Under the pieces are notes generated by a model that saw only the letters and a program-made list of their open reading frames with translations, did no database searches and was not told the origin of the DNA. Below are positions 1 through 8,422 of a stretch of DNA of 54,865 bases, in pieces. The DNA is from Roseateles sp. (GTDB lineage: Bacteria > Pseudomonadota > Gammaproteobacteria > Burkholderiales > Burkholderiaceae): contig JAFAMW010000031.1 in assembly GCA_019232985.1 (NCBI GenBank), positions 1 to 54,865 of the forward strand, in the 5' to 3' direction. Each line of letters starts with the position of its first letter. The first letter of the stretch is position 1. A program made the position numbers and the translations under genes.

Positions 1-746
1 GACGTGCCCGCCCGCGGCTTGTACTCGCAGCCGACGAAGCCCGCATAGCCGACGCTGTCGAGGTAACTGAACAGTTCCCCGTACTCGTCGTCCATCGGCT
101 CATGCCGGCGCGGCACGCCGGCCACCTGCACATGCGCCAGCACGCCGGTCTCGAAAGCGCGCCGCACATGCGCAAGCACATCGCCCTCGACGATCTGGCA
201 GTGGTAGGCGTCGAGCTGCAGGCGCAGCGCGGGCGAGCCGACCTCGTCGATCAGCGCGAGCGCTTCGTCCTGTCGGTTGAGGAAATAGCCCGGCATGTCG
301 CGCGGGTTGATGGGTTCGATGGTCAGCGTGATGCCGCGGCCCTCGGCCTGCGGCGCGGCCCAGTGCAGATTCGCCAGGCACGCGCTGCGTGCGGCGGCGC
401 GGTCACCGTTCCAGGGCAGGACGCCCGACATCACGTGGACGCGCGGGCAGCCGATCGCTGCGGCGTAGTCGAGCGCCAGCAGCAGGCTGGCGCGGAAGTC
501 GCTCTCGCGCCCGGCGAGTGCCGCGAGGCCGCGTTCGCCGGCGGCCCAGTCGCCGGCCGGCGCGTTGATCAGCGCGCAGCTGATGCCGGCGTAGTCGAGC
601 CAGCGCCCGAACTGCGCGGCATGGGCCTGCGCATAGGGGAACAGCATCTCGACGGCCGCGAAGCCGTCGGCCGCCGCGGCCTCGAAGCGCTTCTCGAGCG
701 CGTGCTCCTGGTAGAGCCAGCTCAGGTTGGCGGCGAGGCGCGGCAT
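1..746 (-). CDS. hyi: Hydroxypyruvate isomerase, C-terminus cut by window edge
   Basis: TIM-barrel isomerase that interconverts hydroxypyruvate and tartronate semialdehyde in glyoxylate/glycerate metabolism. The reading frame is open from an ATG at 746 to the left edge (248 complete codons), so roughly the last 10-20 residues of a usual ~258-residue protein are missing. Family signatures visible in translation are EPINPRDMPGYFL, LQLDAYHCQ and, near the end, the VAGVPRRHEP and GCEYKP blocks also seen in E. coli Hyi. It starts 10 nt after the gpmA stop on the same strand, so the two are probably co-transcribed. A related otnI-type sugar isomerase cannot be excluded. Confidence 0.85.
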   Translation of the reverse strand, partial: MPRLAANLSWLYQEHALEKRFEAAAADGFAAVEMLFPYAQAHAAQFGRWLDYAGISCALINAPAGDWAAGERGLAALAGRESDFRASLLLALDYAAAIGCPRVHVMSGVLPWNGDRAAARSACLANLHWAAPQAEGRGITLTIEPINPRDMPGYFLNRQDEALALIDEVGSPALRLQLDAYHCQIVEGDVLAHVRRAFETGVLAHVQVAGVPRRHEPMDDEYGELFSYLDSVGYAGFVGCEYKPRAGT

Positions 747-756
747 GCGGCTCCGA

Positions 757-1500
757 TCAGGCCTTGCCCTGGTTGGCGACGGCCGCCGCGGCCTTGGCGG
801 CGGCTTCCGCGTCGCCGAGGTAGTAGCTCTTGATCGGCTTGAGGTCGGCGTCGAGCTCGTACACGAGCGGGATGCCGTTGGGGATGTTCACGCCGACGAT
901 GTCGGCGTCGCCGATGCCGTCGAGGTACTTGACCAGCGCGCGGATGCTGTTGCCGTGCGCGGCGACGAGCACGCGCTTGCCGTGCTTGATGGCCGGCGCG
1001 ATCGAGTCGTTCCAGAACGGCAGCACGCGCGCGACCGTGTCCTTGAGGCACTCGGTCAGCGGCACTTCGCCGTTGGTGAGCCTGGCATAGCGCACATCGC
1101 GGCGCTCGCTGCGCGGGTCGGTCGGCTCGAGCGCCGGCGGCGGCGTGTCGTAGCTGCGGCGCCAGACGAGCACCTGCTCGTCGCCGTACTGCTTGGCCAT
1201 GTCGGCCTTGTTGAGACCCTGCAGCGCGCCGTAGTGGCGCTCGTTGAGGCGCCAGGTGTGCATGACCGGCAGCCAGGTGCGGTCCATCTGGTCGAGTGCG
1301 TGCCACAGCGTCCAGACGGCGCGCTTGAGCACGGAGGTGTAGGCGACGTCGAAGTCGTAGCCCGCCTCCTTGAGCAGGCGACCGGCCTGCTTGGCTTGTT
1401 CGACGCCGGTGGGGGTGAGCTCCACGTCGGTCCAGCCGGTGAAGCGGTTTTCGAGGTTCCAGGTCGATTCGCCGTGGCGGATCAGCACGAGCTTGTACAT
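757..1500 (-). CDS. gpmA: 2,3-bisphosphoglycerate-dependent phosphoglycerate mutase
   Basis: Glycolytic enzyme interconverting 3- and 2-phosphoglycerate, cytosolic. The 247-residue product opens with [12 protein letters not shown], which carries the phosphohistidine His9 in the RHG motif. It also has [22 protein letters not shown] and [11 protein letters not shown], all hallmarks of the cofactor-dependent enzyme. The open frame extends six codons upstream, but the family normally starts at MYKL, so that ATG is chosen. It diverges from the rhodanese-grxC-secB-gpsA run, and hyi follows it closely. Confidence 0.96.
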   Translation of the reverse strand: MYKLVLIRHGESTWNLENRFTGWTDVELTPTGVEQAKQAGRLLKEAGYDFDVAYTSVLKRAVWTLWHALDQMDRTWLPVMHTWRLNERHYGALQGLNKADMAKQYGDEQVLVWRRSYDTPPPALEPTDPRSERRDVRYARLTNGEVPLTECLKDTVARVLPFWNDSIAPAIKHGKRVLVAAHGNSIRALVKYLDGIGDADIVGVNIPNGIPLVYELDADLKPIKSYYLGDAEAAAKAAAAVANQGKA

Positions 1501-1622
1501 GGGGAGCAGTTCCGGCAAAAAAGGGGGAAGGGACGGCGGCGGATTTTAGGCCGGGGCGGGGTCTTGGCCGGGGCGCTTAAAATCCGCGGCTTTGTCAGCG
1601 TCGGCTGGTCCGATCCCATCAA

Positions 1623-2039
1623 GTGCTCATCAAGTTCCTGCTCGAAAACTGGTACCTCCTGGTGGCGGCCATCGTCTCCGGCGGCCTGCTGGCCTGGCCC
1701 GTGCTGCGTGGTGGCGCCGGCGGCGGTGGCGTCGCGCCGGCCGAGGCCGTGCAACTGATCAACCGCGAGAAGGCCGTGCTCATCGACGTCAGCGAGCCGG
1801 ACGAGTTCGCGGCCGGCCATGCCGTCGGCGCGCGCAACATCCCGCTGGCACAGATCGAGGACAGCAAGCAGCTGCCCAAGAACAAGGCCTTGCCTGTCGT
1901 GCTGGTTTGCGCGCGCGGCCAGCGCGCAGCGCGCGCTGCAGGCACATTGCGAAAGCTGGGTTACGAAAAGGCGCAGCCTCTCGCAGGCGGCCTGGCGGCC
2001 TGGCGCGAGGCGGGTCTGCCCGTCGAGAAGAGCGCCTGA
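1623..2039 (+). CDS. Membrane-anchored rhodanese-like protein
   Basis: A 138-residue single-domain rhodanese with an N-terminal membrane segment (about residues 7-29) and a glycine-rich linker. The domain shows LIDVSEPDEFAAGHAVGARNIP followed by the active-site loop with Cys96 (CARGQRA) and the closing GGLAAWREAGLPV. The catalytic cysteine is present, so sulfur transfer is plausible, but the substrate is unknown. The start is GTG with no strong Shine-Dalgarno. In Burkholderiales such a gene commonly precedes grxC and secB, as here. It starts 122 nt from gpmA on the opposite strand, so that gap must hold both promoters. Confidence 0.88.
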   Translation: MLIKFLLENWYLLVAAIVSGGLLAWPVLRGGAGGGGVAPAEAVQLINREKAVLIDVSEPDEFAAGHAVGARNIPLAQIEDSKQLPKNKALPVVLVCARGQRAARAAGTLRKLGYEKAQPLAGGLAAWREAGLPVEKSA

Positions 2040-2074
2040 GCGCTCTTCGGTATCTGCAAGCAAGAGGTTCCAGC

Positions 2075-2332
2075 ATGTCCGCCGTCAAGATGTACACCAC
2101 CCAGGTCTGCCCGTTCTGCATCCGCGCCAAGAGCCTGCTCAAGGCGCGCGGCGTCGAGCACATCGATGAAATCCGCGTGGACCTGGACCCGGCGGCACGC
2201 GTCGCGATGATGGAGCTCACCGGCCGGCGCACCGTGCCGCAGATCTTCATCGGCGAAACCCATGTCGGCGGCTGCGACGAGCTGATTGCGCTCGACCAGC
2301 GCGGCGAACTGCAGCCCCTGCTCGCCGCCTGA
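2075..2332 (+). CDS. grxC: Glutaredoxin 3
   Basis: Small (85-residue) thiol-disulfide oxidoreductase that reduces disulfides or glutathione mixed disulfides in the cytosol. The redox pair is Cys12-Pro-Phe-Cys15, a CPFC variant of the usual CPYC. The glutathione-binding TVPQIFI (cis-Pro) and GGCDEL motifs are both present. The start is the ATG 35 nt after the rhodanese stop; the longer open frame upstream overlaps the rhodanese gene and is rejected. It lies between the rhodanese and secB genes in a typical Burkholderiales order. Confidence 0.95.
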   Translation: MSAVKMYTTQVCPFCIRAKSLLKARGVEHIDEIRVDLDPAARVAMMELTGRRTVPQIFIGETHVGGCDELIALDQRGELQPLLAA

Positions 2333-2476
2333 ACCGGCGGCCCTGGAGGCGCCTGGCGCGTCTTCAAGGGGGTGAATGCCCCCACGCGGCCGTCATGAAC
2401 GCTGATTCATAATCGCCCTGCTGCGCCCGCGGCCCCTGGCTGACGGGCTTTTTCATTTCCGAAGGACGACTCCATC

Positions 2477-2950
2477 ATGGCCGACGAGACCAACAACGCC
2501 CCCGTGTTCCAGATCCAGCGCATGTACCTCAAGGATCTGTCGCTGGAGCAACCGAACTCGCCGCAGGTGCTGATCGAGCAATCGGCCCCGCAGGTCGACA
2601 TCAAGCTGGCCGTGTCGCAGGAGCTCGTGGTCGACGGCATCCACGAGATCTGCGTGACGGCCACCGTCACGACCAAGATCGGCGCCGACAAGACCCTGTT
2701 CCTGATCGAGGCCAAGCAGGCCGGCATCTTCGAGATCCGCAACGTCCCGCAGGACCAGCTCGAAGGCATCCTCGGCATCGTCTGCCCGCAGATGGTCTAC
2801 CCCTACCTGCGCGCCGTCATTTCCGATGTCTGCAACCGCGCCGGCTTCCCGCCCGTGGTGCTGACCGAAGTGAACTTCCAGGCCCTGTTCGACGCGCGCC
2901 AGGCACAGATGCAAGGCGCGCCTGCCGGCTCGGACGCCTTCATCAACTGA
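2477..2950 (+). CDS. secB: Protein-export chaperone SecB
   Basis: Homotetrameric cytosolic chaperone that keeps preproteins unfolded and delivers them to SecA. The 157-residue protein has the family's N-terminal [19 protein letters not shown] block, the middle [20 protein letters not shown] and C-terminal [25 protein letters not shown] and the NFQALF region. An AAGGAC-type ribosome site lies just upstream of the ATG. The 144-nt gap after grxC may hold its own promoter. gpsA follows after 13 nt. Confidence 0.97.
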   Translation: MADETNNAPVFQIQRMYLKDLSLEQPNSPQVLIEQSAPQVDIKLAVSQELVVDGIHEICVTATVTTKIGADKTLFLIEAKQAGIFEIRNVPQDQLEGILGIVCPQMVYPYLRAVISDVCNRAGFPPVVLTEVNFQALFDARQAQMQGAPAGSDAFIN

Positions 2951-2963
2951 GCTTGAAGCGCGC

Positions 2964-3983
2964 GTGAGGATCAGCGTCCTTGGCGCCGGTGCCTGGGGCA
3001 CGGCCCTCGCCATCCAGGCTGCACGCGTCGGCCACGAGGTGCTGCTGTGGGCGCGCGACGCCCAGGCCGCCGCGGCCATGGCGCAGAGCCGCCGCAACGA
3101 ACGCTACCTGCCTGAGGCCGAGCTGCCCGCGACGCTGGCGCTCGGCCACGAGCTTGCGGCGGCGATCGCCCACGGCACCGGTGACGACGGCCTGATCGTC
3201 GTCGCCACGCCGATGGCCGGGCTGCGCGGCATGCTCGCCGCCATGCCCGACGGCGCGCGCGTGCTGTGGCTGTGCAAGGGCTTCGAGGCCGGCACCGGCC
3301 TGCTCGGGCACGAGATCGCGCGCGAGGTGCAGCCGCGCATCGCGGCCGGCATCCTTTCGGGGCCGAGCTTCGCGCAGGAAGTCGCCGCCGGCCAGCCGAC
3401 GGCGCTCGTCGCGGCCAGCAGCGATGCAGCGCTCGCGCAAGCGGCCGTCGCCGCCTTTCATGCCGGCGCGCTGCGCGTCTACACGAGCGAAGACCCGGTC
3501 GGCGTCGAAGTGGGCGGCGCGGTCAAGAACGTCATGGCCATCGCCGTGGGCGCGGCCGACGGCCTTGCCGTGCACAGCCAGGAGGCCGTCAAGCCGGGCC
3601 TCAATGCCCGCGCCGCGCTGATCACGCGCGGCCTGGCCGAGATGATGCGGCTGGGCCTCGCGCTCGGCGCCAAGCCCGACACCTTCATGGGCCTCTCGGG
3701 CATGGGCGACCTCGTGCTCACGGCCACCGGCGACCTCTCGCGCAACCGGCGCGTGGGCCTGCTGCTGGCCGAAGGCCTGGCGCTGCCCGACATCCTCGAG
3801 CGCCTGGGCCACGTGGCCGAGGGCGTCTACAGCGCGCCGACGGTGCTCGCCCGCGCGCGCCGGCTCGGCGTCGAGATGCCCGTCACCGAGGCCGTCTGCG
3901 CCGTGCTCGACGGGCGCCTGAGCCCGGCCGAGGCCGTCGAGCTGCTGATGGGGCGCCAGGCGCGCGCCGAAGCGGAGCGCTAG
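2964..3983 (+). CDS. gpsA: Glycerol-3-phosphate dehydrogenase [NAD(P)+]
   Basis: Reduces dihydroxyacetone phosphate to sn-glycerol 3-phosphate for phospholipid synthesis. The 339-residue product begins with a Rossmann motif [11 protein letters not shown]. It carries [16 protein letters not shown], the catalytic-lysine block [15 protein letters not shown] and [14 protein letters not shown], all diagnostic of GpsA. The start is GTG at 2964, placing the Rossmann fold two residues in. Its stop marks the boundary where the conserved secB-gpsA-trmL order is interrupted by the xylan island. Confidence 0.96.
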   Translation: MRISVLGAGAWGTALAIQAARVGHEVLLWARDAQAAAAMAQSRRNERYLPEAELPATLALGHELAAAIAHGTGDDGLIVVATPMAGLRGMLAAMPDGARVLWLCKGFEAGTGLLGHEIAREVQPRIAAGILSGPSFAQEVAAGQPTALVAASSDAALAQAAVAAFHAGALRVYTSEDPVGVEVGGAVKNVMAIAVGAADGLAVHSQEAVKPGLNARAALITRGLAEMMRLGLALGAKPDTFMGLSGMGDLVLTATGDLSRNRRVGLLLAEGLALPDILERLGHVAEGVYSAPTVLARARRLGVEMPVTEAVCAVLDGRLSPAEAVELLMGRQARAEAER

Positions 3984-4000
3984 GCGCCATCCAGGCGCCT
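3982..4000. terminator. Hairpin between convergent gpsA and GH43 genes
   Basis: Perfect 7-bp inverted repeat AGGCGCC-ATCCA-GGCGCCT that starts inside the gpsA stop codon and ends 6 nt before the stop codon of the opposite-strand GH43 gene. Its place between convergent genes suits a bidirectional terminator. No U-tract follows on either side, so Rho-independent function is uncertain. Confidence 0.4.
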
Positions 4001-4005
4001 GCCGC

Positions 4006-5610
4006 CTACTGCGGCTCGTAGTCGAAGTAGCCGAAGTCCGCGGGCCGCGCCGCGCCCGAGGTGTCGAAGGCCAGCATGCCGACGAAAGCACCCGTGAACG
4101 AGGCGTGCGGGCCGCGGCCACCCTCGTCCGACACCACGCTCGCGTCGAGCGGCGCGCCCGCGGCCTGCCAGCCTTCGCCGACGTCGTAGAGGAGCTGCAG
4201 CTCGGCGCCGCGCACTTCGGCGGCGAGGCCCACGGCACCTTGCGCCGGCAGATCGATCAGCGGCGCGAACACCATGCGGCAGTCCGGCCAGTCGCCGACG
4301 CAGGACATGATGCTGAGGACGCGTCCGCGACGCTCGTGCCAGCTCACCGCGGCGAAGTGGAACTTGTTGCGGTTGTAGTAGTGCGTGAGGCCGGCGGCCT
4401 GCTGATAGGTGATTGGGTCGAACTCGACGACCGTCTCGGCGCGGAAGCTGTGGTCCTCCTGCCGGCGCGCCACAAGGCTCTGCTCGAAATAGCTGCCCAC
4501 CGACTCACGGCCGAACAGTCGCAGCCCGCGCGGGCCGAGCGCGAAGAGGCGCTCGTGCTGCGGCGTGCGCAGCCACTGGAAGTCCAGCGGCAGCGTGCTG
4601 CAATGCGTGAAGTCGTGATGGACCTTGCCGCGCGGCAGCGGCTGCGCGTCGGTCGGCGCGGGCACTTCGACCTGCGGCACGACGCCGCCGCCGGCGATGT
4701 AGAGCCAGCCGTCATCGCGCCACTCGCAGCGCTGGATGGCGGTCTCGCGGCCGAGCGCCGAGAAGGGCTCGCCGCGCGGGCCCTTGAGCGGCCGGCCGCA
4801 CAGGTGCGTGTGATAGGTCAGGCCCTCGGGCGTCTCGACGATCTGCCCGTGCCCGGCACGCTGCAGCGGCGCTTCGGGCGCGTCCTTGGACGTGATCGGA
4901 TGCACGAGCGGATGCGGCTCGTACGGGCCCCAGACCGAGCGCGATCGCGCCATGTTCACGGCGTGCTCGTAGGAGGTGCCGCCTTCGGCCGTCGTCAGGT
5001 AGTACCAGCCCTGGCGCTTGAACAGGTGCGGTCCTTCGACGAGGCCGAGGCTGCTGCCGCGGTAGATGGTCTTGACCGGGCCGACGAGCTTGCGCTCCTT
5101 CGGGTCCCATTCCTGCAGCACGATGCCGTCGAAGGCCGGATGCGGGGCATTGCCGCCGGGTGCTTCGTCGCGGTGGTTCCAGACCATGTTGAGCAGCCAC
5201 TTGCGGCCGCCCTCGTCGTGGAACAACGACGGGTCGAAGCCCGAGGAATTGACGTACACCGGGTCGCTCCACGGGCCGTCGATGCTCGGCGAAGTAACGA
5301 TGTAGTTGTGCGCATCCTTGAAGTTGCCGTCGAAGCGCTTGACGTCCGTGTAGACGAGCCAGAACAGCCCGTCCGCATACGACAGGCAGGGCGCCCAGAC
5401 GCCACAGGAATCGGGGTTGCCGCGCATGTCGAGCTGTGCCGCGCGGTTCAGCGGCCGCGTGACGAGGCGCCAGTTGACGAGGTCGGTCGAATGGTGGATC
5501 TGCACGCCCGGATACCACTCGAAGGTGGAGGTGGCGATGTAGTAGTCGTTGCCGACGCGGCAGATGCTCGGGTCCGGGTTGAAGCCGGGGAGGATGGGGT
5601 TGTGGATCAT
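4006..5610 (-). CDS. Glycoside hydrolase family 43 beta-xylosidase, cytosolic
   Basis: Predicted exo-beta-1,4-xylosidase (possibly also arabinofuranosidase) that cleaves xylo-oligosaccharides. The five-bladed propeller domain occupies about residues 1-320 and a beta-sandwich C-terminal domain residues 325-534, the arrangement of Selenomonas-type xylosidases. Expected catalytic residues are Asp13 (NPDPS, base), Asp126 (GFDPS, pKa modulator) and Glu192 (VEGPH, acid). There is no signal peptide, so it should act in the cytosol. It lies 6 nt downstream of gudD in a leftward operon. It resembles the exported GH43 at 8419-10044, but that copy has a signal sequence. Confidence 0.92.
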   Translation of the reverse strand: MIHNPILPGFNPDPSICRVGNDYYIATSTFEWYPGVQIHHSTDLVNWRLVTRPLNRAAQLDMRGNPDSCGVWAPCLSYADGLFWLVYTDVKRFDGNFKDAHNYIVTSPSIDGPWSDPVYVNSSGFDPSLFHDEGGRKWLLNMVWNHRDEAPGGNAPHPAFDGIVLQEWDPKERKLVGPVKTIYRGSSLGLVEGPHLFKRQGWYYLTTAEGGTSYEHAVNMARSRSVWGPYEPHPLVHPITSKDAPEAPLQRAGHGQIVETPEGLTYHTHLCGRPLKGPRGEPFSALGRETAIQRCEWRDDGWLYIAGGGVVPQVEVPAPTDAQPLPRGKVHHDFTHCSTLPLDFQWLRTPQHERLFALGPRGLRLFGRESVGSYFEQSLVARRQEDHSFRAETVVEFDPITYQQAAGLTHYYNRNKFHFAAVSWHERRGRVLSIMSCVGDWPDCRMVFAPLIDLPAQGAVGLAAEVRGAELQLLYDVGEGWQAAGAPLDASVVSDEGGRGPHASFTGAFVGMLAFDTSGAARPADFGYFDYEPQ

Positions 5611-5616
5611 CGGAAT

Positions 5617-6993
5617 TCAGCGGCCGTAGGAAGGTTTCTTGGGGTCGTAGACGAAGTCTGGCACGAGGTAGCGCATCGCCATCGCATCGTCGCGCGCGGC
5701 GCCGCCGACCTGCTTGTAGAGCGCGTGCGCGGCCTCGATGCGATCGAGGTCCGGCTCGATGCCGAGGCCGGGCCTTTCCGGCACGGCGACGGCACCGTCG
5801 CGGATCTGCAGCGGATCGCGCGTCAGGCGCTCCTCGCCTTCCTGCCAGATCCAGTGCGTGTCGATCGCGGTGATGTGCCCGGGCGCCGCGGCGGCCACGT
5901 GCGTGAACATGGCCAGCGAGACATCGAAGTGGTTGTTCGAGTGCGAGCCCCAGGTCAGGCCCCAGTCGGCGCAGAGCTGGGCCAGGCGCACGCTGCCCTG
6001 CATGGTCCAGAAGTGCGGGTCGGCCAGCGGGATGTCGACGGCGTTCAGCAGGTGGCTATGGCCCATCTGGCGCCAGTCGGTGGCGACCATGTTGGTGGCC
6101 GTCGGGATGCCCGTGGCGCGGCGGAACTCGGCCATGATTTCGCGGCCTGAGTAACCGTTCTCGGGGCCGCAGGGGTCTTCGGCGTAGGCCAGCACGTCGC
6201 CGCGGCCCTTGCACAGCGCGATCGCCTCGGCCAGCGACCAGGCGCCGTTCGGGTCCAGCGTCACGCGCGAGTCCGGGAAGCGGCGCTTCACGGCGGTGAT
6301 GGCGGCGATCTCGTCTTCGCCGCACATCACGCCGCCCTTGAGCTTGAAGTCGCGGAAGCCGTAGCGCTCGGCCGCGGCGCTGGCCTGGTCGGCGATCGCC
6401 TCGGCCGTCATCGCCGCCTGGTGGCGCTGCTGGTGCCAGCCGCGGCCGTCGCCCGAGGATTCGAGATAAGGGAGGTCGGTGCGCGTGCGGTCGCCGATGT
6501 AGAAGAGGTAAGCGAGCATCGGCGCGGCGTCGCGCTGCTGGCCGGCGCCGAGCAGCTCGCAGACCGGCACGCCGAGGTGCTGGCCGAGCAGGTCCAAAAG
6601 CGCGGCCTCGACGGCGGTGATGACGTTGTCCAGGCGCAGGTTGATCTCGTGCGGCTGGCGCAGCACGGCGCGCTCGGCCTCGCTCGTGACCTGGTGCGCC
6701 GGCCCGGCGTGGCCGCCGACGATGCTGGCGCGGATGCGGTTCAGCGTGTGGTTCAGGCGCGCCACCTTGCTGCCGACGACCAGCGGCACGCTGCGTTCGA
6801 GCGCGCGCAGGATGCCGTCGCCGCCCGGCACTTCGCCAATGCCGGTGCGGCCCGCGCTGTCGGTCAGCAGCACGAGGTTGCGGATGAAGAAGGGGGCATG
6901 CGCTCCGCAGAGGTTGAGCAGCATGCTGTCGCGCCCTGCGACCGGTATCACGCGCATCGCGGTGATGACCGGGCTGTCTCCTGCCATGGCCAT
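5617..6993 (-). CDS. gudD: D-glucarate dehydratase (enolase superfamily)
   Basis: Dehydrates D-glucarate to 5-dehydro-4-deoxyglucarate, a cytosolic step of hexuronate/aldarate catabolism. The 458-residue protein closely follows E. coli Gud[17 protein letters not shown] near residue 24, the Lys-x-Lys base in FKLKGG (Lys217, Lys219), metal-ligand region LDPNGAW (Asp247), AEDPCG, and SHSNNHFD carrying the catalytic histidine region. AAGGAG at 6999-7004 sits 5 nt before the ATG. It heads the leftward operon and diverges from the SGNH gene. Its presence beside an alpha-glucuronidase suggests glucuronate released from xylan is oxidised to glucarate, but no uronate dehydrogenase is in this window. 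Confidence 0.94.
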   Translation of the reverse strand: MAMAGDSPVITAMRVIPVAGRDSMLLNLCGAHAPFFIRNLVLLTDSAGRTGIGEVPGGDGILRALERSVPLVVGSKVARLNHTLNRIRASIVGGHAGPAHQVTSEAERAVLRQPHEINLRLDNVITAVEAALLDLLGQHLGVPVCELLGAGQQRDAAPMLAYLFYIGDRTRTDLPYLESSGDGRGWHQQRHQAAMTAEAIADQASAAAERYGFRDFKLKGGVMCGEDEIAAITAVKRRFPDSRVTLDPNGAWSLAEAIALCKGRGDVLAYAEDPCGPENGYSGREIMAEFRRATGIPTATNMVATDWRQMGHSHLLNAVDIPLADPHFWTMQGSVRLAQLCADWGLTWGSHSNNHFDVSLAMFTHVAAAAPGHITAIDTHWIWQEGEERLTRDPLQIRDGAVAVPERPGLGIEPDLDRIEAAHALYKQVGGAARDDAMAMRYLVPDFVYDPKKPSYGR

Positions 6994-7083
6994 GAAGGCT
7001 CCTTGTCTTTATGGGTTCAACTGCACTGGCCCTGGGAACAACCCCGAGGCGAGCGTTTGCGGTGCGCCGTAAGATGGCAAAAA

Positions 7084-7097
7084 AGATAGCGCTACCA
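7084..7097 (-). promoter_or_regulatory. LacI-family operator resembling the xyl-box
   Basis: Read on the minus strand the site is TGGTAGCGCTATCT, centred on the palindrome TAGCGCTA (7087-7094). As I recall it, the Xanthomonas XylR xyl-box is TGGTAGCGCTAACA, so the first 11 bases are identical. It lies in the only divergent intergenic region of the island, 21 nt before the SGNH start and 91 nt before the gudD start, where one repressor could control both operons. No LacI-type regulator gene is in the window, so it would have to act in trans. Confidence 0.65.
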
Positions 7098-7117
7098 TTT
7101 TGAAGTTTGGAGCATAC

Positions 7118-8422
7118 ATGGAGACACGTCAATACGGATTTGGGCGCCGTCGCCCTGCGCGGCTGCGTTTCGCGGGGCTGGCTCTCGCCGGTGCGTTAAT
7201 CGCACTGGGTGCGCAAGCGGCCCCGAACGCTGCGGCTTCGGCCGACGAACACTGGGTCAGCGCCTGGGGCAGCGCGCAGATGGTGCCCGATGGTGGCAAT
7301 GTCCTGCCCGATGCGCTCTGGCGCGACACCAGCCTGCGCCAGATCGTGCGCCTGTCGCTGCCGGCGCATGTGCTGCGCGTGCGCGTCAGCAATGTCTTCG
7401 GCACGACGCCGCTGATGCTCGACGCCGCCGCCGTGGGCCGGGCGCGCCAGCCGGGCTCGCCCGAGCTGCAGCTTGGGTCGGCCCGCGCGCTGCGCTTCGG
7501 CGGCGAGACCGCCGTGATGATCCCCGCCGGCGCCGAGTACCTCAGCGACCCGGTCGAGCTCGACGTGCCCACGGGCGGCGACCTCGCCGTCAGCATGCAT
7601 TTCCTCGGCGAGCCGGTGCGCCAGACCGGCCATCCGGGCTCGCGCGCCAAGACCTTCATCGTCAGCGGCAACCAGGTCCTGGGCGAGCAGTGGAAGGACC
7701 CGCAGGCCGTCGAGCGCTGGTACGACCTCGCCGACGTCGAGGTTCAGGCACCCCGCGCCACCGGCGCACTGGCCGCCATCGGCGACTCCATCACCGACGG
7801 CCACGGCGTGCCCACCGACAGCAACACGCGCTGGACCGACCTGCTCTACGAGCGCATGCAGCACGAGCACCTGCCGGCCATGGGCATCGTCAACACCGGC
7901 ATCGGCGGCGGCCGCCTGCTGCGCGACGGGCTCGGGCCGAATCTGATGTCGCGCCTCGAACGCGACGTGCTCACGCGTGCCGGCGCGACCCATGCCGTCG
8001 TGATGATCGGCGTGAACGACCTCGGCAACCTGCACCGCAATGGCGGCGAAGGCCCGGCCGAGCGCGCGCGCCTCGTGGCCGACCTGGAGCTCGGCCTGAA
8101 ACAGCTCGTCGAGCGCGCGCACGCCGAAGGCATCTGCGTGATCGGCGGCACGGTCACGCCCTACATGGGCAGCGACTACTACCGCCCCAACGCCGCCAAC
8201 GAGGCCGATCGCCAGCAGTTCAACGCCTGGATCCGCACGAGCGGCGGCTTCGACGCCGTGGCCGACTTCGACGCCGCCTTGCGCGACCCGGCCCATCCCG
8301 ACAGCCTGGCCAAGTGGGCCGACATCGGCGACGGCCTGCATCCGGGCACGGACGGCCGCAAGGCCATGGCCGAGGCCTTCCCGCTCGACGCGCTGCGCAG
8401 CTGCAAGTGGCACCGCCCGTGA
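7118..8422 (+). CDS. Exported SGNH/GDSL-family esterase
   Basis: Likely carbohydrate esterase removing acetyl groups from hemicellulose; the substrate is inferred from context. The 434-residue product has a signal peptide (hydrophobic residues ~18-33, cleavage near AQA-AP) and a beta-sandwich-like N-terminal region to about residue 210. The SGNH hydrolase domain follows, with Ser224 in GDSITDG, glycine block NTGIGGGR, Asn in GVND and the terminal Asp/His in DGLHPG. The ATG at 7118 is preferred over an upstream TTG because GGAG (7109-7112) lies 5 nt before it. Its stop overlaps the next start (GTGA), so the two are translationally coupled. Confidence 0.85.
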   Translation: METRQYGFGRRRPARLRFAGLALAGALIALGAQAAPNAAASADEHWVSAWGSAQMVPDGGNVLPDALWRDTSLRQIVRLSLPAHVLRVRVSNVFGTTPLMLDAAAVGRARQPGSPELQLGSARALRFGGETAVMIPAGAEYLSDPVELDVPTGGDLAVSMHFLGEPVRQTGHPGSRAKTFIVSGNQVLGEQWKDPQAVERWYDLADVEVQAPRATGALAAIGDSITDGHGVPTDSNTRWTDLLYERMQHEHLPAMGIVNTGIGGGRLLRDGLGPNLMSRLERDVLTRAGATHAVVMIGVNDLGNLHRNGGEGPAERARLVADLELGLKQLVERAHAEGICVIGGTVTPYMGSDYYRPNAANEADRQQFNAWIRTSGGFDAVADFDAALRDPAHPDSLAKWADIGDGLHPGTDGRKAMAEAFPLDALRSCKWHRP

